DNA of 64,000 nucleotides. It comes from Ferrimonas sp. YFM (GTDB lineage: Bacteria; Pseudomonadota; Gammaproteobacteria; Enterobacterales; Shewanellaceae). Shown piece by piece: positions 51,917 through 60,656 of the stretch. The notes below the pieces were generated by a model. That model did no database searches and was not told the origin of the DNA. It saw only the letters and a list, made by a program, of their open reading frames with translations. The stretch's first letter is position 1. Each line of letters starts with the position of its first letter. Position numbers and translations under genes: made by a program. Where the stretch lies: contig NZ_AP027368.1 of NCBI RefSeq assembly GCF_030296015.1, positions 4,450,839 to 4,514,838 on the forward strand. Reading direction: 5' to 3'.

Positions 51917-52114
51917 TTATTGGCCGCGCAGGCTGGCGTAGTAGCTGCGGACATGGTCGGTTTCACGGTAGCCCTTATCGGACTCCGCACGCTTCTCTTC
52001 GGTGGCCGCGACCGCCTGGGTGCTGGTTACCGCTACCGCTGCGCCAGCAGCGACGGTGCCCATTCCCAGGTTCTTCAGAAACGCTCGGCGCGCCTGCTGG
52101 GTTTTGTTGGTCAT
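51917..52114 (-). CDS. FdhX-type Tat-targeted small protein, operon 1
   Basis: 65-aa protein beginning MTNKTQQARRAFLKNLGMGT, with a Tat motif ARRAFLK and a signal running to ~37, then a short mature part (TDHVRSYYASLRG). This matches the 'formate dehydrogenase region Tat target' family found first in Shewanella-type fdh operons. It lies 12 bp before fdhA. Its role in assembly is not established. Confidence 0.88.
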   Translation of the reverse strand: MTNKTQQARRAFLKNLGMGTVAAGAAVAVTSTQAVAATEEKRAESDKGYRETDHVRSYYASLRGQ

Positions 52115-52709
52115 TTGTTACCTCTTTCTAGGTAGACGGGGCTGAATGAGATCAGGCTCCTCGGTCCGTGAGAACCAGTCACTGCGCCATCACGCTCCAA
52201 CCCATTTTTTGAGTTCGCTCACATTAGCACCGCCGATTATGCCAGCACCCAAGAGGGAAAACGTGATTCAAATCAACTTTGGTTCGCTCTGATTTTCCGA
52301 GAAAAATCATAAGCATTGGGACATATTGACCGCGAATGTTATCAATTTGTGATCAATGGGTCAGAGTGGGACAGGTGGGGGATATCCCCGCTATAGGTAT
52401 GGTTATGCCAACGGGCTTTGAGTCAGACTTTTTCCGCCAACAAGTGAAAAATAATCCCCGAAAAGGGGCAAAAAAAGCGGTCTGGATCGAACTGTTTGCT
52501 CATTTTTTGTACAGTTCATCATCCGTCCTTCATAAATGCGCCTAGGCAAATCGTATTGAGCCACTCCTGGAAGGCAAACACCATATTCCGGTTCGAAACC
52601 CCTTATCTCAGTTAGCTCACAACCGGGAGCTTCCACCTGTGATTTCATTTGATGAGCGACTCACTCACCTCTAGCATCTTGCAGGAAGATATTGATTAGG
52701 AAGTACAAT
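52115..52709. other. Divergent region between fdh operon 1 and the lipoprotein genes
   Basis: 595 bp without a supported gene. It holds the fdhX promoter, an FNR-like box (52263-52276) and, from 52592, the duplicated leader of the lipoprotein gene. A plus-strand reading at 52336-52545 lacks a ribosome-binding site and was not called. Confidence 0.7.
52263..52276. promoter_or_regulatory. Candidate FNR/EtrA box upstream of the fdh operon
   Basis: GTGAT-TCAA-ATCAA differs from the FNR consensus TTGAT-N4-ATCAA at one of ten conserved positions. It is about 150 bp before the fdhX start. Anaerobic induction of formate dehydrogenase through FNR/EtrA is known in this group, but the distance is longer than usual for a class II site. 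Confidence 0.5.
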
Positions 52710-52770
52710 ATGGAAATTTCAAAGATTGCACTCTGCACTGCACTGGCCCTGACACTGACTGCCTGCGGGG
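52592..52770 (+). repeat. Duplicated lipoprotein leader, copy 1
   Basis: About 180 bp covering the upstream region, Shine-Dalgarno sequence and signal-peptide codons of the first lipoprotein. It matches 54127-54305 with only a few mismatches and no gaps at a constant offset of 1,535 bp. The two gene bodies are far more diverged. Confidence 0.85.
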
Positions 52771-54026
52771 GAGGCGGAAGCAATGACTCACCAAAGACTG
52801 ATAACGCTACAGAACCCACTAAGGCCTCCCCTCTTAAAGTTCAGGTATTTAACTCCTGCGGTCAGATTGAAGTTGTACCCACAACCTTTATTTTTCACGA
52901 TAAAGATGGAGTAGTTCTGGGCACAACGAAGTCCGAAGCGGGCATAGGCCCAGACACCCTTCCCAAGGGAACCCAGCACCTCACATTACTCCAGTTCAGG
53001 GACAACTTACCCGGTGTCCCGCCTTTCCTTAAGACTTTCATTGACTGGGATGGGCAAGGCATCGAAACTCTCACCCTGGATCGCTGGGGTCTACAGGAGA
53101 AATGTAACTGCCGAACACTCTCTGTGGATGCCAATGCTCTGAATACTCAGTTAGGTGACTACCAGATGAACATTGGAGGTAACGATCTAAGCTGGAAAAA
53201 TATCACTGATGTCACAACCTGCAAACGCAAGGGCGAGTGGTCCCCTCTAAGCGTTGTTGCACGTCCAAACATTGAAGGAACCGAGACTTACGGCGCATAC
53301 TTCCCTGTATCTGACAACACTCCAGATAAGATCTCACTGCCGGTTAACCTCATGGAAGCGTCAGAAAACACAGCCGAAGTTTTGGAGGTAAATTGGACAG
53401 GGATTGAAGGTGCAGGCCTAAGTTATTTTAAAAGTTACCAAGACCCAACCGGCTATTTAAGTCAGTATCTTCCCATTCGACATGAAGCTGGCAAAACCGC
53501 TTACTACCTTCCAAAGATGGGTAGTAACCCTATCTATCGGGCCGAACACACTACACATATAGATAAAGGAGTTATCTATAGTCACCAAATTACAGTCCCC
53601 ATCGAGGACAGGTCTGTGACAATCAATCTCTCAGACAATGGCGCCTTATACTATGAAGCTATCAAGCCGCTTTTAACGGTGACAAAAGAAACTGGAAAAG
53701 AAGCAATCTACGATTTGACCTCTTTCGACAATAACGGCAGCGAATTGTACTTAACGATACTAGCGGAAAACTTCACTCCACTCTGGATCATAAACGCCCC
53801 AATTAAAGGCGCTATTCCCGAGTTAAAGCTTCCAGATGAACTCATGGAAAAGGTAGAAACTCATCGCGGAAAGCTAACCGGTATCTCCATTACAGGCACC
53901 GATAAGCCAATGGCGTTTCAAGAGTACAGGCGCCTAGTAGAGAACGCTTATACCAAGTCAGTCGAAACGACCAAGCCACTTCTTCCTTACTACCAGACAG
54001 AAGCACTATCAATCTGGGCGGACTGA
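52710..54026 (+). CDS. Lipoprotein of unknown function, tandem copy 1
   Basis: 438-aa lipoprotein, lipobox LTAC at residue ~19, then a Gly/Ser/Thr-rich linker. Beta-rich domains follow, with no family I recognise. The start ATG 52710 is preceded by AGGAAG. Base composition is lower in GC than the fdh genes. Its tandem copy is 54245-55534; the two share the N-terminus and several blocks (VVARPNIEGTETYGAYFPVSD / LVAMPKTNGPKPYGALYPITD), but most of the body differs. Confidence 0.75.
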   Translation: MEISKIALCTALALTLTACGGGGSNDSPKTDNATEPTKASPLKVQVFNSCGQIEVVPTTFIFHDKDGVVLGTTKSEAGIGPDTLPKGTQHLTLLQFRDNLPGVPPFLKTFIDWDGQGIETLTLDRWGLQEKCNCRTLSVDANALNTQLGDYQMNIGGNDLSWKNITDVTTCKRKGEWSPLSVVARPNIEGTETYGAYFPVSDNTPDKISLPVNLMEASENTAEVLEVNWTGIEGAGLSYFKSYQDPTGYLSQYLPIRHEAGKTAYYLPKMGSNPIYRAEHTTHIDKGVIYSHQITVPIEDRSVTINLSDNGALYYEAIKPLLTVTKETGKEAIYDLTSFDNNGSELYLTILAENFTPLWIINAPIKGAIPELKLPDELMEKVETHRGKLTGISITGTDKPMAFQEYRRLVENAYTKSVETTKPLLPYYQTEALSIWAD

Positions 54027-54126
54027 TACTGCACTAGCCGGGTGTCGAGGAGAAAATAGCTCCTCGACCCTGTTCCTACTTTCAATCAAACCGTATTCCG
54101 CTCAAGCACCGGCCTGAGATTCCAGA

Positions 54127-54305
54127 TTCGAAACCCCTTATCTCAGTTGCCTCACAACCGGGAGCTTCCACCTGTGATTTCATTTGATGAGCGACTCTCT
54201 CACCTCTAGCATCTTGCAGGAAGATATTGATTAGGAAGTACAATATGGAAATTTCAAAGATTGCACTCTGCACTGCGCTGGCCCTGACACTGACTGCCTG
54301 CGGCG
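54127..54305 (+). repeat. Duplicated lipoprotein leader, copy 2
   Basis: Second copy of the ~180-bp leader described at 52592-52770, directly upstream of and inside the second lipoprotein gene. Conservation ends just after the lipobox, where the glycine-rich linkers differ in length. Confidence 0.85.
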
Positions 54306-55534
54306 GTGGCGGTGGCGGTGGCACTGCGAAAACAAACAGTGGCACAAGCCACCCGTTGCAGGTGAAGGTAATCAACGAAGCCGGTGAAGTCATGGTCGAC
54401 CCCACAACCCGCTTCGTTTTCCACAGCCTGGATGGTGCCGTTGTGGGCACCTATGACGCCAAGGACGGAGTTGGGCCCAAAGAACTTCCCGAAAATACGG
54501 CTCACCTCAGTATCGTTCAATCTCGTGGGCCCCAAACGGATCCCATCCCGGTGATCCACTCCTTCCTGAACTGGAACAGTCAGGGTATAGATACCCTGAC
54601 CCTGTCTCGGGAAGATATTGCTGGGGATCGCAATTGCAAGGAGATTAAGGTTGATACCACAGAGTTGAGGGCGCAACTGGGCAACTACAGCCTCACTGTC
54701 GACGACTTCGAAGACGTCAATGACACCCTCAGCTTCCAGACCTGTCAGCATCAAGGCAAGTGGCAACCCTTAAGTCTGGTAGCGATGCCAAAGACCAATG
54801 GCCCCAAGCCGTACGGCGCACTCTACCCCATCACCGACGCCACTCCTTCAACACTGTCCATTCCGGCAGACCTGATGAGCAGCGAGGAGAATGAAGCGAC
54901 AGAGCTTGAGGTTTCCTGGTCTTCCGAGGCCTTTGCAGGGGAGAGTTACATTAATGGAGCGGACGGGTTTGATGATTTGACGGTGGCCAACCCAGCAGGT
55001 GGCACCAGTTACTATTTCCCCAATCTGGGCAGCAAACCCTACTATCGAGGCTCTCAAGCACAGCGACTAGGCCCTGTTATCTTTTACACCCGCAGCGTTT
55101 CCGTGCCCATTAAAGAGCACCGGGCCACCCTAGCCATGGAGGACACTTCGGTCCAATTCAACGAGGTGGCCTTTAAGCTGATTGGCGCCGTGGCCGATGA
55201 GCAAGCACTGGCTCACTATGACCTGAGAGAGGCAGGCAGTGCCAGTGTCATGCTTGTTCAAACAAAGGCTAAGGATTATGCCACTCTCTGGTCCATTAGC
55301 GGCCCCACAAGCGGGACTCTGCCTCTGCTGAAGCTGCCAGAAGACGTTGAGCGCCAACTGGAAAAGCAGAACAAAGGGCGGATGATCTCCGTAATGACGA
55401 TGGGAATCGATAAACCTTTGACGCTGCAGGCCTATCGTCAGATGATGTTCGAAGAGCAGGCTAAGGCCCCGGATGAACGCTCCACTGACTATTCGCGCCT
55501 GAGCTTTCAGTCCCTCACGATCATGGGAACCTGA
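54245..55534 (+). CDS. Lipoprotein of unknown function, tandem copy 2
   Basis: 429-aa lipoprotein with the same signal peptide as copy 1 (MEISKIALCTALALTLTACG) and a run of seven Gly after the lipobox. The domain layout follows copy 1, including the FHSLDGAVVGTYDAKDGVGP region and the TMGIDKPLTLQAYRQMMFEE C-terminal segment. GC content is closer to the genome average than copy 1. No homologue is recognised. Confidence 0.75.
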   Translation: MEISKIALCTALALTLTACGGGGGGGTAKTNSGTSHPLQVKVINEAGEVMVDPTTRFVFHSLDGAVVGTYDAKDGVGPKELPENTAHLSIVQSRGPQTDPIPVIHSFLNWNSQGIDTLTLSREDIAGDRNCKEIKVDTTELRAQLGNYSLTVDDFEDVNDTLSFQTCQHQGKWQPLSLVAMPKTNGPKPYGALYPITDATPSTLSIPADLMSSEENEATELEVSWSSEAFAGESYINGADGFDDLTVANPAGGTSYYFPNLGSKPYYRGSQAQRLGPVIFYTRSVSVPIKEHRATLAMEDTSVQFNEVAFKLIGAVADEQALAHYDLREAGSASVMLVQTKAKDYATLWSISGPTSGTLPLLKLPEDVERQLEKQNKGRMISVMTMGIDKPLTLQAYRQMMFEEQAKAPDERSTDYSRLSFQSLTIMGT

Positions 55535-55536
55535 TT

Positions 55537-55575
55537 AAGGAAGACAAAGGGCCCAGACGGGCCCTTTGAATTTTA
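55537..55575 (+). terminator. Terminator after lipoprotein copy 2
   Basis: Stem AAAGGGCCC / GGGCCCTTT with an AGAC loop followed by GAATTTT, immediately past the lipoprotein stop. Confidence 0.85.
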
Positions 55576-55595
55576 GCTTGCTGAATCAACAGCGG

Positions 55596-55781
55596 TACTC
55601 GATGGAGCCCTCCGCTTTGATTTCGTCGACCGGAACACGTTGCTGGTGCTGCTCAGCACCGCGCTCACAGTCACGTTTTCAAGAGCGATACTCGATAGAG
55701 CCCTCCGCCTTGATTTCGTCGACCGGAACACGTTGCTGGTGCTGCTCAGCACCGCGCTCACAGTCACGTTTTCAAGAGCGA
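55596..55781 (-). repeat. Two 93-bp tandem copies of the fdhC 3' end
   Basis: Units at 55596-55688 and 55689-55781; the third, partial unit from 55782 is the genuine C-terminal coding part of fdhC. Each unit carries ~33 bases of fdhC coding end, the stop codon and ~60 bases after it, which include a GGTGCT / AGCACC hairpin. The units are near identical; the outer one has a few substitutions. 93 is a multiple of three. Confidence 0.9.
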
Positions 55782-56818
55782 TACTCGATAGAGCCCTCCG
55801 CTTTGATTTCGTCGTACCAGACATTGTGGTGCTGTTTGGCCCAGTTCTCATCGCAGTAACCGGAGACCATACACTCCATGCCCCCTTCCGACATCACCGT
55901 AGCCATGAAGATGTGCACTACGGTAAAGCCGGTCAGAACGATGGCACTGAGGCCATGGAGGGTGATCGCCAGCAGGCTGCCATTGCGGGTCGGCTCAACC
56001 AGATCCGGGAACAACATCACCACACCCGAGCCGATGATGATCAGCCCGAAGATGGTGAAACACCAGAACCACAACTTCTCACCGGCGTTGGAGAACCCCG
56101 CGTCCGGATGGGCGTCCTTGAAGGGCCCGAAGTTGAGGTAGCCGCCCACTGTGGTGAACCACTTGAGGTCATAGCCGGCAGGGATGTTGTGCTTCATCCA
56201 GCGCAACATCGCCAGTATGGCCCCAATGGCGAAAGGTATCGCCATGTAGTCGTGGATCGGCTTGGCCATGGCGGCCATGGCGGCCACCGCATCCGGCCCA
56301 AGCCAGGCACCGAACACATAGCGGCCCGCCAGCAGCATCAGGCCCGTGATGATCAGCAGCAGGCAGGGGATCGCCATCAGCCAGTGGATGAAAACGTCGG
56401 TCTTGGGCCAACGCTTCACCATGACATTGGAGAACCCGGCACTGAGCCGCGAGGGCCCATTCACCAGCACGAACAGGGCAAAGATCACGAACACCCCGAA
56501 CAGAGCCGCCGCCAGCGCAGGCGCCGTGGTGTCACTGCGGGTGGACACCAGCGCCGGGTCATAGGCGTTGATCAGCTGCCCGGCAAAGGGCCCCTGAGCC
56601 GTGGTACGCCCAGACTCACCGGCACGAACCTGGGTCCACAGGGGATCCGGTTCGTTGGCCGCCTGAGCTTCTGCAGCCTGTAACTCCGCCGCCTGAGCCG
56701 CCATCAGCGCCCTGCCCGCCTGCTCCTCGGCATCGGGCGAGGACGCGTACGCCCCCGCACTCAACACCAGGGCAAGCAGAGGCCAGCACAACAGGCGCAA
56801 CAGATTATTGCTTCGCAT
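55772..56818 (-). CDS. fdhC: Formate dehydrogenase cytochrome b556 (gamma) subunit, operon 2
   Basis: 348-aa FdnI-type cytochrome b. It aligns with the operon 1 FdhC, with a longer, Ala/Glu-rich periplasmic N-terminal part (EEQAGRALMAAQAAELQAAE). Helices with heme-b histidines lie in DVFIHWLMAIPCLLLIITG and PIHDYMAIPFAIG, and the C-terminal CDENWAKQHHNVWYDEIKAE is kept. AAGGAGG lies before the ATG. Its last codons are repeated twice downstream. Confidence 0.93.
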   Translation of the reverse strand: MRSNNLLRLLCWPLLALVLSAGAYASSPDAEEQAGRALMAAQAAELQAAEAQAANEPDPLWTQVRAGESGRTTAQGPFAGQLINAYDPALVSTRSDTTAPALAAALFGVFVIFALFVLVNGPSRLSAGFSNVMVKRWPKTDVFIHWLMAIPCLLLIITGLMLLAGRYVFGAWLGPDAVAAMAAMAKPIHDYMAIPFAIGAILAMLRWMKHNIPAGYDLKWFTTVGGYLNFGPFKDAHPDAGFSNAGEKLWFWCFTIFGLIIIGSGVVMLFPDLVEPTRNGSLLAITLHGLSAIVLTGFTVVHIFMATVMSEGGMECMVSGYCDENWAKQHHNVWYDEIKAEGSIEYRS

Positions 56819-56828
56819 TGCGACCTCC

Positions 56829-57407
56829 TTAGCTGTCCCAGCCCGCTTCCGATGCTCCTCGAACCGCTACCCTCTGGCGGAAGATCTCAGAGATGGTCTC
56901 GGCATCACCGGCCAGCAGCGACTTGGTGGAGCACACCTCGGCGCAGAAGGGCAGTTTGCCCTCGGCGATGCGGTTGGCACCGTACAACTCCCGCTCCTTC
57001 TCGGAACCAGGTTCGGCGTCAGGGCCACCGGCGCAATAGGTGCACTTGTCCATCTTGCCCTTGGATCCGAACACCGACTGTTTCGGGAACTGCGGCGCCC
57101 CAAAGGGGCAGGCGTAGAAGCAGTATCCACAACCGATGCACTTATCCTTGGAGTGACGGACGATGCCGTCGGCGGTGCGCTCAAAGCAGTCTGCCGGACA
57201 CACCGCCATACAGGGCGCGTCTGAGCAGTGCATGCAGGCCACCGAGATGGAGGCCTCCTTACCCACCTGACCGTCGTTGATGGTCACCACCCGACGGCGC
57301 TGGATGCCCCACTCCAGGGAGGAGTCGTTTTTACTCTTACAGGCGACCACGCAACCGTTACACTCGATGCAGCGCTTGGTGTCGCAAAGGAATTTCATCG
57401 TTGCCAT
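56829..57407 (-). CDS. fdhB: Formate dehydrogenase iron-sulfur (beta) subunit, operon 2
   Basis: 192-aa twin of the operon 1 FdhB with all cysteine clusters kept: CIECNGCVVAC, CMHCSDAPCMAVC, CIGCGYCFYAC, CTYCAGG...CAEVC. It lies 9 bp after fdhA and 10 bp before fdhC, tighter than operon 1. It connects FdhA to FdhC. Confidence 0.95.
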   Translation of the reverse strand: MATMKFLCDTKRCIECNGCVVACKSKNDSSLEWGIQRRRVVTINDGQVGKEASISVACMHCSDAPCMAVCPADCFERTADGIVRHSKDKCIGCGYCFYACPFGAPQFPKQSVFGSKGKMDKCTYCAGGPDAEPGSEKERELYGANRIAEGKLPFCAEVCSTKSLLAGDAETISEIFRQRVAVRGASEAGWDS

Positions 57408-57416
57408 GGAGCCTCC

Positions 57417-60278
57417 TTATGCCCTGTTGATCTGGCAGATGGACACCTTGGTTTCCTGCATCTGGGTCACCGGGTCATAACCATAGGTCATGGCGGTGTT
57501 GGCAGACTCACCCTGGACATAGGGCACCGTGCCCTCAGGGTATCTTGGAACCAGACTTTCGCCTTCGAAGATGCCGGCGAAGTGATAGGGCATGAAGCAC
57601 TCACCCGGTATCACCCGCTCGGTGATCATGGCGACGATCTCCAGCACCGGCCCTTCCGGACTGTGCAGGGTCACCGCATCCCCCTCCCTGATGCCGCGGT
57701 CCGCCGCATCCGCCGGATTCATCTCGACGAACATGGTCTGTTGCAGTTCCGCCAGCCAGGGGTTGGAACGGGTCTCCTCACCACCACCCTCGTACTCAAC
57801 CAGTCGTCCGGTGGTCACGATCAACGGGAACTTCTTATCCAGATTTTCGCGAATCACCTTCTCCTGAATCGACTTGTACAGGGTCGGCAGACGGTGCACC
57901 TGGCGGTCATCCAGGTTAGGGTACTTCAGCGCCAGATCCCGTCTCGGGGTATACAGGGGCTCACGGTGGATGGGCACAGGATCCGGGAAGGTCCACACCT
58001 TGCATCGGGCCCGGGCGTTGCCATAGGGGATACAACCATGGGCCATGGCCACCCGCTGAATGCCGCCGGACAGGTCGGTCTTCCAGTTGCGTCCTTCGGC
58101 CGCCTGCTGCTCCTCAGTGGTCAACTCGCTCCACCAGCCCAGCTGCTTGAGCATCTGATCGGTGAACTCAGGGTGGCCACCACCCAGCTCATTGCCCTTG
58201 GAACCCGGGTCGTTGGCCAGCAGGTTCTGCCCCTCATACTCCACGCCGAAGCGGGCACGGAAGTTACCGCCCCCCTCCATGATGTGCTTGGAGGTGTCAT
58301 AGAGGATGTGAGAACCCGGATGCCCAAGCTCCGGAGTGCCCCAACAGGGCCAGGGCAGACCATAGGTTTCGCCCTTGGCGGGGCCGCCGCGGGCAGAGAG
58401 GTCCTCGAACTCGAAGGTGCCCCAGTTCATCTGGTGCATCTTCAGCCGCTCTGGAGACTGGCCTGTCATGCCGATGGTCCACATGCCGCGGTTCCACTCG
58501 CGGGTCACGTCTTCCACCAGGGGTTCGTTGTTGTTGACCTTGATGTTCTTACAGAACTGGTCGCCGAAGCCCAGCTTCTTGGCCAGCAGATACATGATCT
58601 CCTGGTCGGGCTTGGACTCGAACACCGGATCGACCACCTTGTCGCGCCACTGAATGGAACGATTGGAGGCGGTCACCGAACCATAGGTCTCGAACTGGGT
58701 ACAGGCTGGCAACAGGAACACATTGTCCTTACGGGTGTGCATCACCGCCGCCATGGTGGGATAGGGATCCACCACCACCACCGCATCCATCTGGTTGAGG
58801 GCTTCCCGGACTTCCCGTCCACGGGTCTCGGTGTTCACCGACTGTCCCCAGTAGAAGGCCATGCGGATGTTGTCTTTCTGACCCAGCTTGGCCGGGTCCT
58901 CCATCACGCCGTCGTGCCAGCGGGAACAGGGGATGCCCGGGGTGGTCATCGGTTTCTTGCCCAGGTATTCGCCCTGATCGAAGCGGCTCTTCACCCAGTC
59001 ATAATCCAGCTCCCACACCCGCGACCAGTGTTTCCAGGCCCCTTCCGAGAGGCCGTAGTAACCGGGGAGGTTGTCAAACAGCAGCCCCAGGTCGGTGGCC
59101 CCCTGTACGTTGTCGTGACCGCGGAAGATGTTGGCACCGCCGCCGGAGGTGCCCATGTTGCCCAGGGCCAGCTGCAAGATGCAGTAAGCACGGGTGTTGG
59201 CGTTACCTACGGTATGCTGGGTTCCCCCCATGCACCAGACGATGGTGCCGGGGCGGTGCTCGGCCAGGGTCTTGGCCACCCGCTTCATCTGTTCACCGGA
59301 GACCCCGGTGATGTCCGCCACCTCGTCCGGCGGATAGTTCTTCACCTCGGCCTTGATCTCGTCCATGGCCCAGACCCGACGGTCGATGAAATCCTGGTCC
59401 TCCCAGCCATTTTCGAAGATGTGCCACAGCAGGCCGTAGATGAAGGGGATGTCGGTACCCGGGCGGATGTGCACGTACTCATCGGCGTGGGCCGCGGTAC
59501 GGGTGAACCTGGGATCGACCACGATCATCTTGGCGCCGCGCTCTTTACCCACCAGCACGTGCTGCAGGGAGACCGGGTGCGCTTCGGCAGGGTTGGAGCC
59601 GATAAACAGCATGCTCTTACAGTGGTGCATGTCGTTGTAAGAGTTGGTCATGGCCCCGTAGCCCCAGGTGTTGGCCACACCGGCTACCGTGGTGGAGTGA
59701 CAGATTCGCGCCGAGTGGTCGATGTTGTTGGTGCCCCACATGGCGGCGAATTTGCGGTAGAGATAACATTGCTCATTGGAGAACTTGGCACTGCCCATAA
59801 AGAACAGGGCATCCGGGCCGGACTCCTGGCGGATCTTCAGCATCAGGTCCCCCACCTGGTTGATCGCTTCATCCCAGGTGAGTTTCTTCCATTTTCCCCC
59901 CTCCAGCTTCATCGGATATTTCACCCGCTTTTCACTGTGAGTGTGGTGAACCACAGAGGCGCCTTTGGCGCAGTGGGCCCCCCGGTTGAAAGGATGATCA
60001 AAGGCGGGTTCATGGCCTGTCCAGACGCCGCTGCTGACCTCGGCATAGATGCCGCAGCCCACTGAGCAGTGGGTGCAGATGGTGCGTTTGGTTTCCACTG
60101 GCCCTTTGGCCGTGGTGGCCGCCTGAGCCTTGCGGATCATGCCGGAGCCCAACATGGAGGCCGCGGCGATGCCGCCAGAGGCGATGCCCGCCTGCTTAAG
60201 GAACTGACGTCGATTCAGCCCCAGCGAGACCGACTCGCGAGCGGGAGTATCGACGTGAAGTTTGCGCATCAGTTTCAT
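57417..60278 (-). CDS. fdhA: Formate dehydrogenase catalytic (alpha) subunit, Cys-type, operon 2
   Basis: 953-aa twin of the operon 1 FdhA. Tat motif NRRQFLK (residues 22-28); [4Fe-4S] ligands C68, C71, C75, C103; metal ligand C193 in HSARICHS. Long stretches are identical between the two enzymes, such as the block after WGTNNIDHSARICHS. Differences gather in the signal region, around residues 430-480, and near the C-terminus. Both enzymes oxidise formate in the periplasm, and they may differ in metal preference (Mo or W) or in expression. This is inference. Confidence 0.95.
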   Translation of the reverse strand: MKLMRKLHVDTPARESVSLGLNRRQFLKQAGIASGGIAAASMLGSGMIRKAQAATTAKGPVETKRTICTHCSVGCGIYAEVSSGVWTGHEPAFDHPFNRGAHCAKGASVVHHTHSEKRVKYPMKLEGGKWKKLTWDEAINQVGDLMLKIRQESGPDALFFMGSAKFSNEQCYLYRKFAAMWGTNNIDHSARICHSTTVAGVANTWGYGAMTNSYNDMHHCKSMLFIGSNPAEAHPVSLQHVLVGKERGAKMIVVDPRFTRTAAHADEYVHIRPGTDIPFIYGLLWHIFENGWEDQDFIDRRVWAMDEIKAEVKNYPPDEVADITGVSGEQMKRVAKTLAEHRPGTIVWCMGGTQHTVGNANTRAYCILQLALGNMGTSGGGANIFRGHDNVQGATDLGLLFDNLPGYYGLSEGAWKHWSRVWELDYDWVKSRFDQGEYLGKKPMTTPGIPCSRWHDGVMEDPAKLGQKDNIRMAFYWGQSVNTETRGREVREALNQMDAVVVVDPYPTMAAVMHTRKDNVFLLPACTQFETYGSVTASNRSIQWRDKVVDPVFESKPDQEIMYLLAKKLGFGDQFCKNIKVNNNEPLVEDVTREWNRGMWTIGMTGQSPERLKMHQMNWGTFEFEDLSARGGPAKGETYGLPWPCWGTPELGHPGSHILYDTSKHIMEGGGNFRARFGVEYEGQNLLANDPGSKGNELGGGHPEFTDQMLKQLGWWSELTTEEQQAAEGRNWKTDLSGGIQRVAMAHGCIPYGNARARCKVWTFPDPVPIHREPLYTPRRDLALKYPNLDDRQVHRLPTLYKSIQEKVIRENLDKKFPLIVTTGRLVEYEGGGEETRSNPWLAELQQTMFVEMNPADAADRGIREGDAVTLHSPEGPVLEIVAMITERVIPGECFMPYHFAGIFEGESLVPRYPEGTVPYVQGESANTAMTYGYDPVTQMQETKVSICQINRA

Positions 60279-60291
60279 ACTCGAGCCTCCC

Positions 60292-60486
60292 TCAGTCCTT
60301 TAGGGTCTTGTAGTAGGTTTGAACATGAGCCGTCACCCTGAACCGGGTGTCGGATTGCGCGTCTTGGGTGGGAGACGACGTCAGTGCCGCCTTGGCGCTG
60401 CCGCTGGCCAGTGCCAGGGTGCCCGCTCCCAGGCCGAAGGCCTTGAGCAGGGCGCGCCGCTGTTGCTGGGTTTGCCTGTCTTTCAT
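60292..60486 (-). CDS. FdhX-type Tat-targeted small protein, operon 2
   Basis: 64-aa counterpart of the operon 1 FdhX, with Tat motif RRALLKAFGLGA and the C-terminal TAHVQTYYKTLKD. It lies 13 bp before fdhA. In Shewanella oneidensis each of the two fdh operons likewise begins with such a gene. Confidence 0.87.
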   Translation of the reverse strand: MKDRQTQQQRRALLKAFGLGAGTLALASGSAKAALTSSPTQDAQSDTRFRVTAHVQTYYKTLKD

Positions 60487-60656
60487 AACACCTCCAAGGT
60501 GTTAATGGATTAAGGTGGGGCGACATCAGGCTGCCCCACCGCCGGGTACTCCGGACTTCAGGGAGTGGCTAGAAGTGTAGGGGGTGTTCACCTTTGGTGC
60601 CTGTTTTTACACCAACAAAGGCAAGCCCCCCTATCTGGCCTCTCCCACCGTTTCGG

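Noticed and set aside
49205-52135. 976-aa open frame on the plus strand
   Set aside because: Antisense to fdhA of operon 1, which carries all expected Fe-S and metal-ligand motifs. Long antisense frames are expected in GC-rich genes with this codon bias.
55596-55781. CRISPR array
   Set aside because: Units are 93 bp and contiguous with no spacers, so they are tandem duplications.
55566-55859. 97-aa plus-strand ORF with a repeated peptide pattern
   Set aside because: The peptide repeats are a by-product of the 93-bp DNA duplications of the fdhC 3' end on the other strand.
57228-60065. 945-aa open frame on the plus strand
   Set aside because: Antisense shadow of fdhA of operon 2; no start signal and low-complexity translation.
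49034-60278. Selenocysteine formate dehydrogenases
   Set aside because: The metal-ligand position is a Cys codon in both enzymes (C194, C193), with no in-frame UGA and no SECIS-like need.
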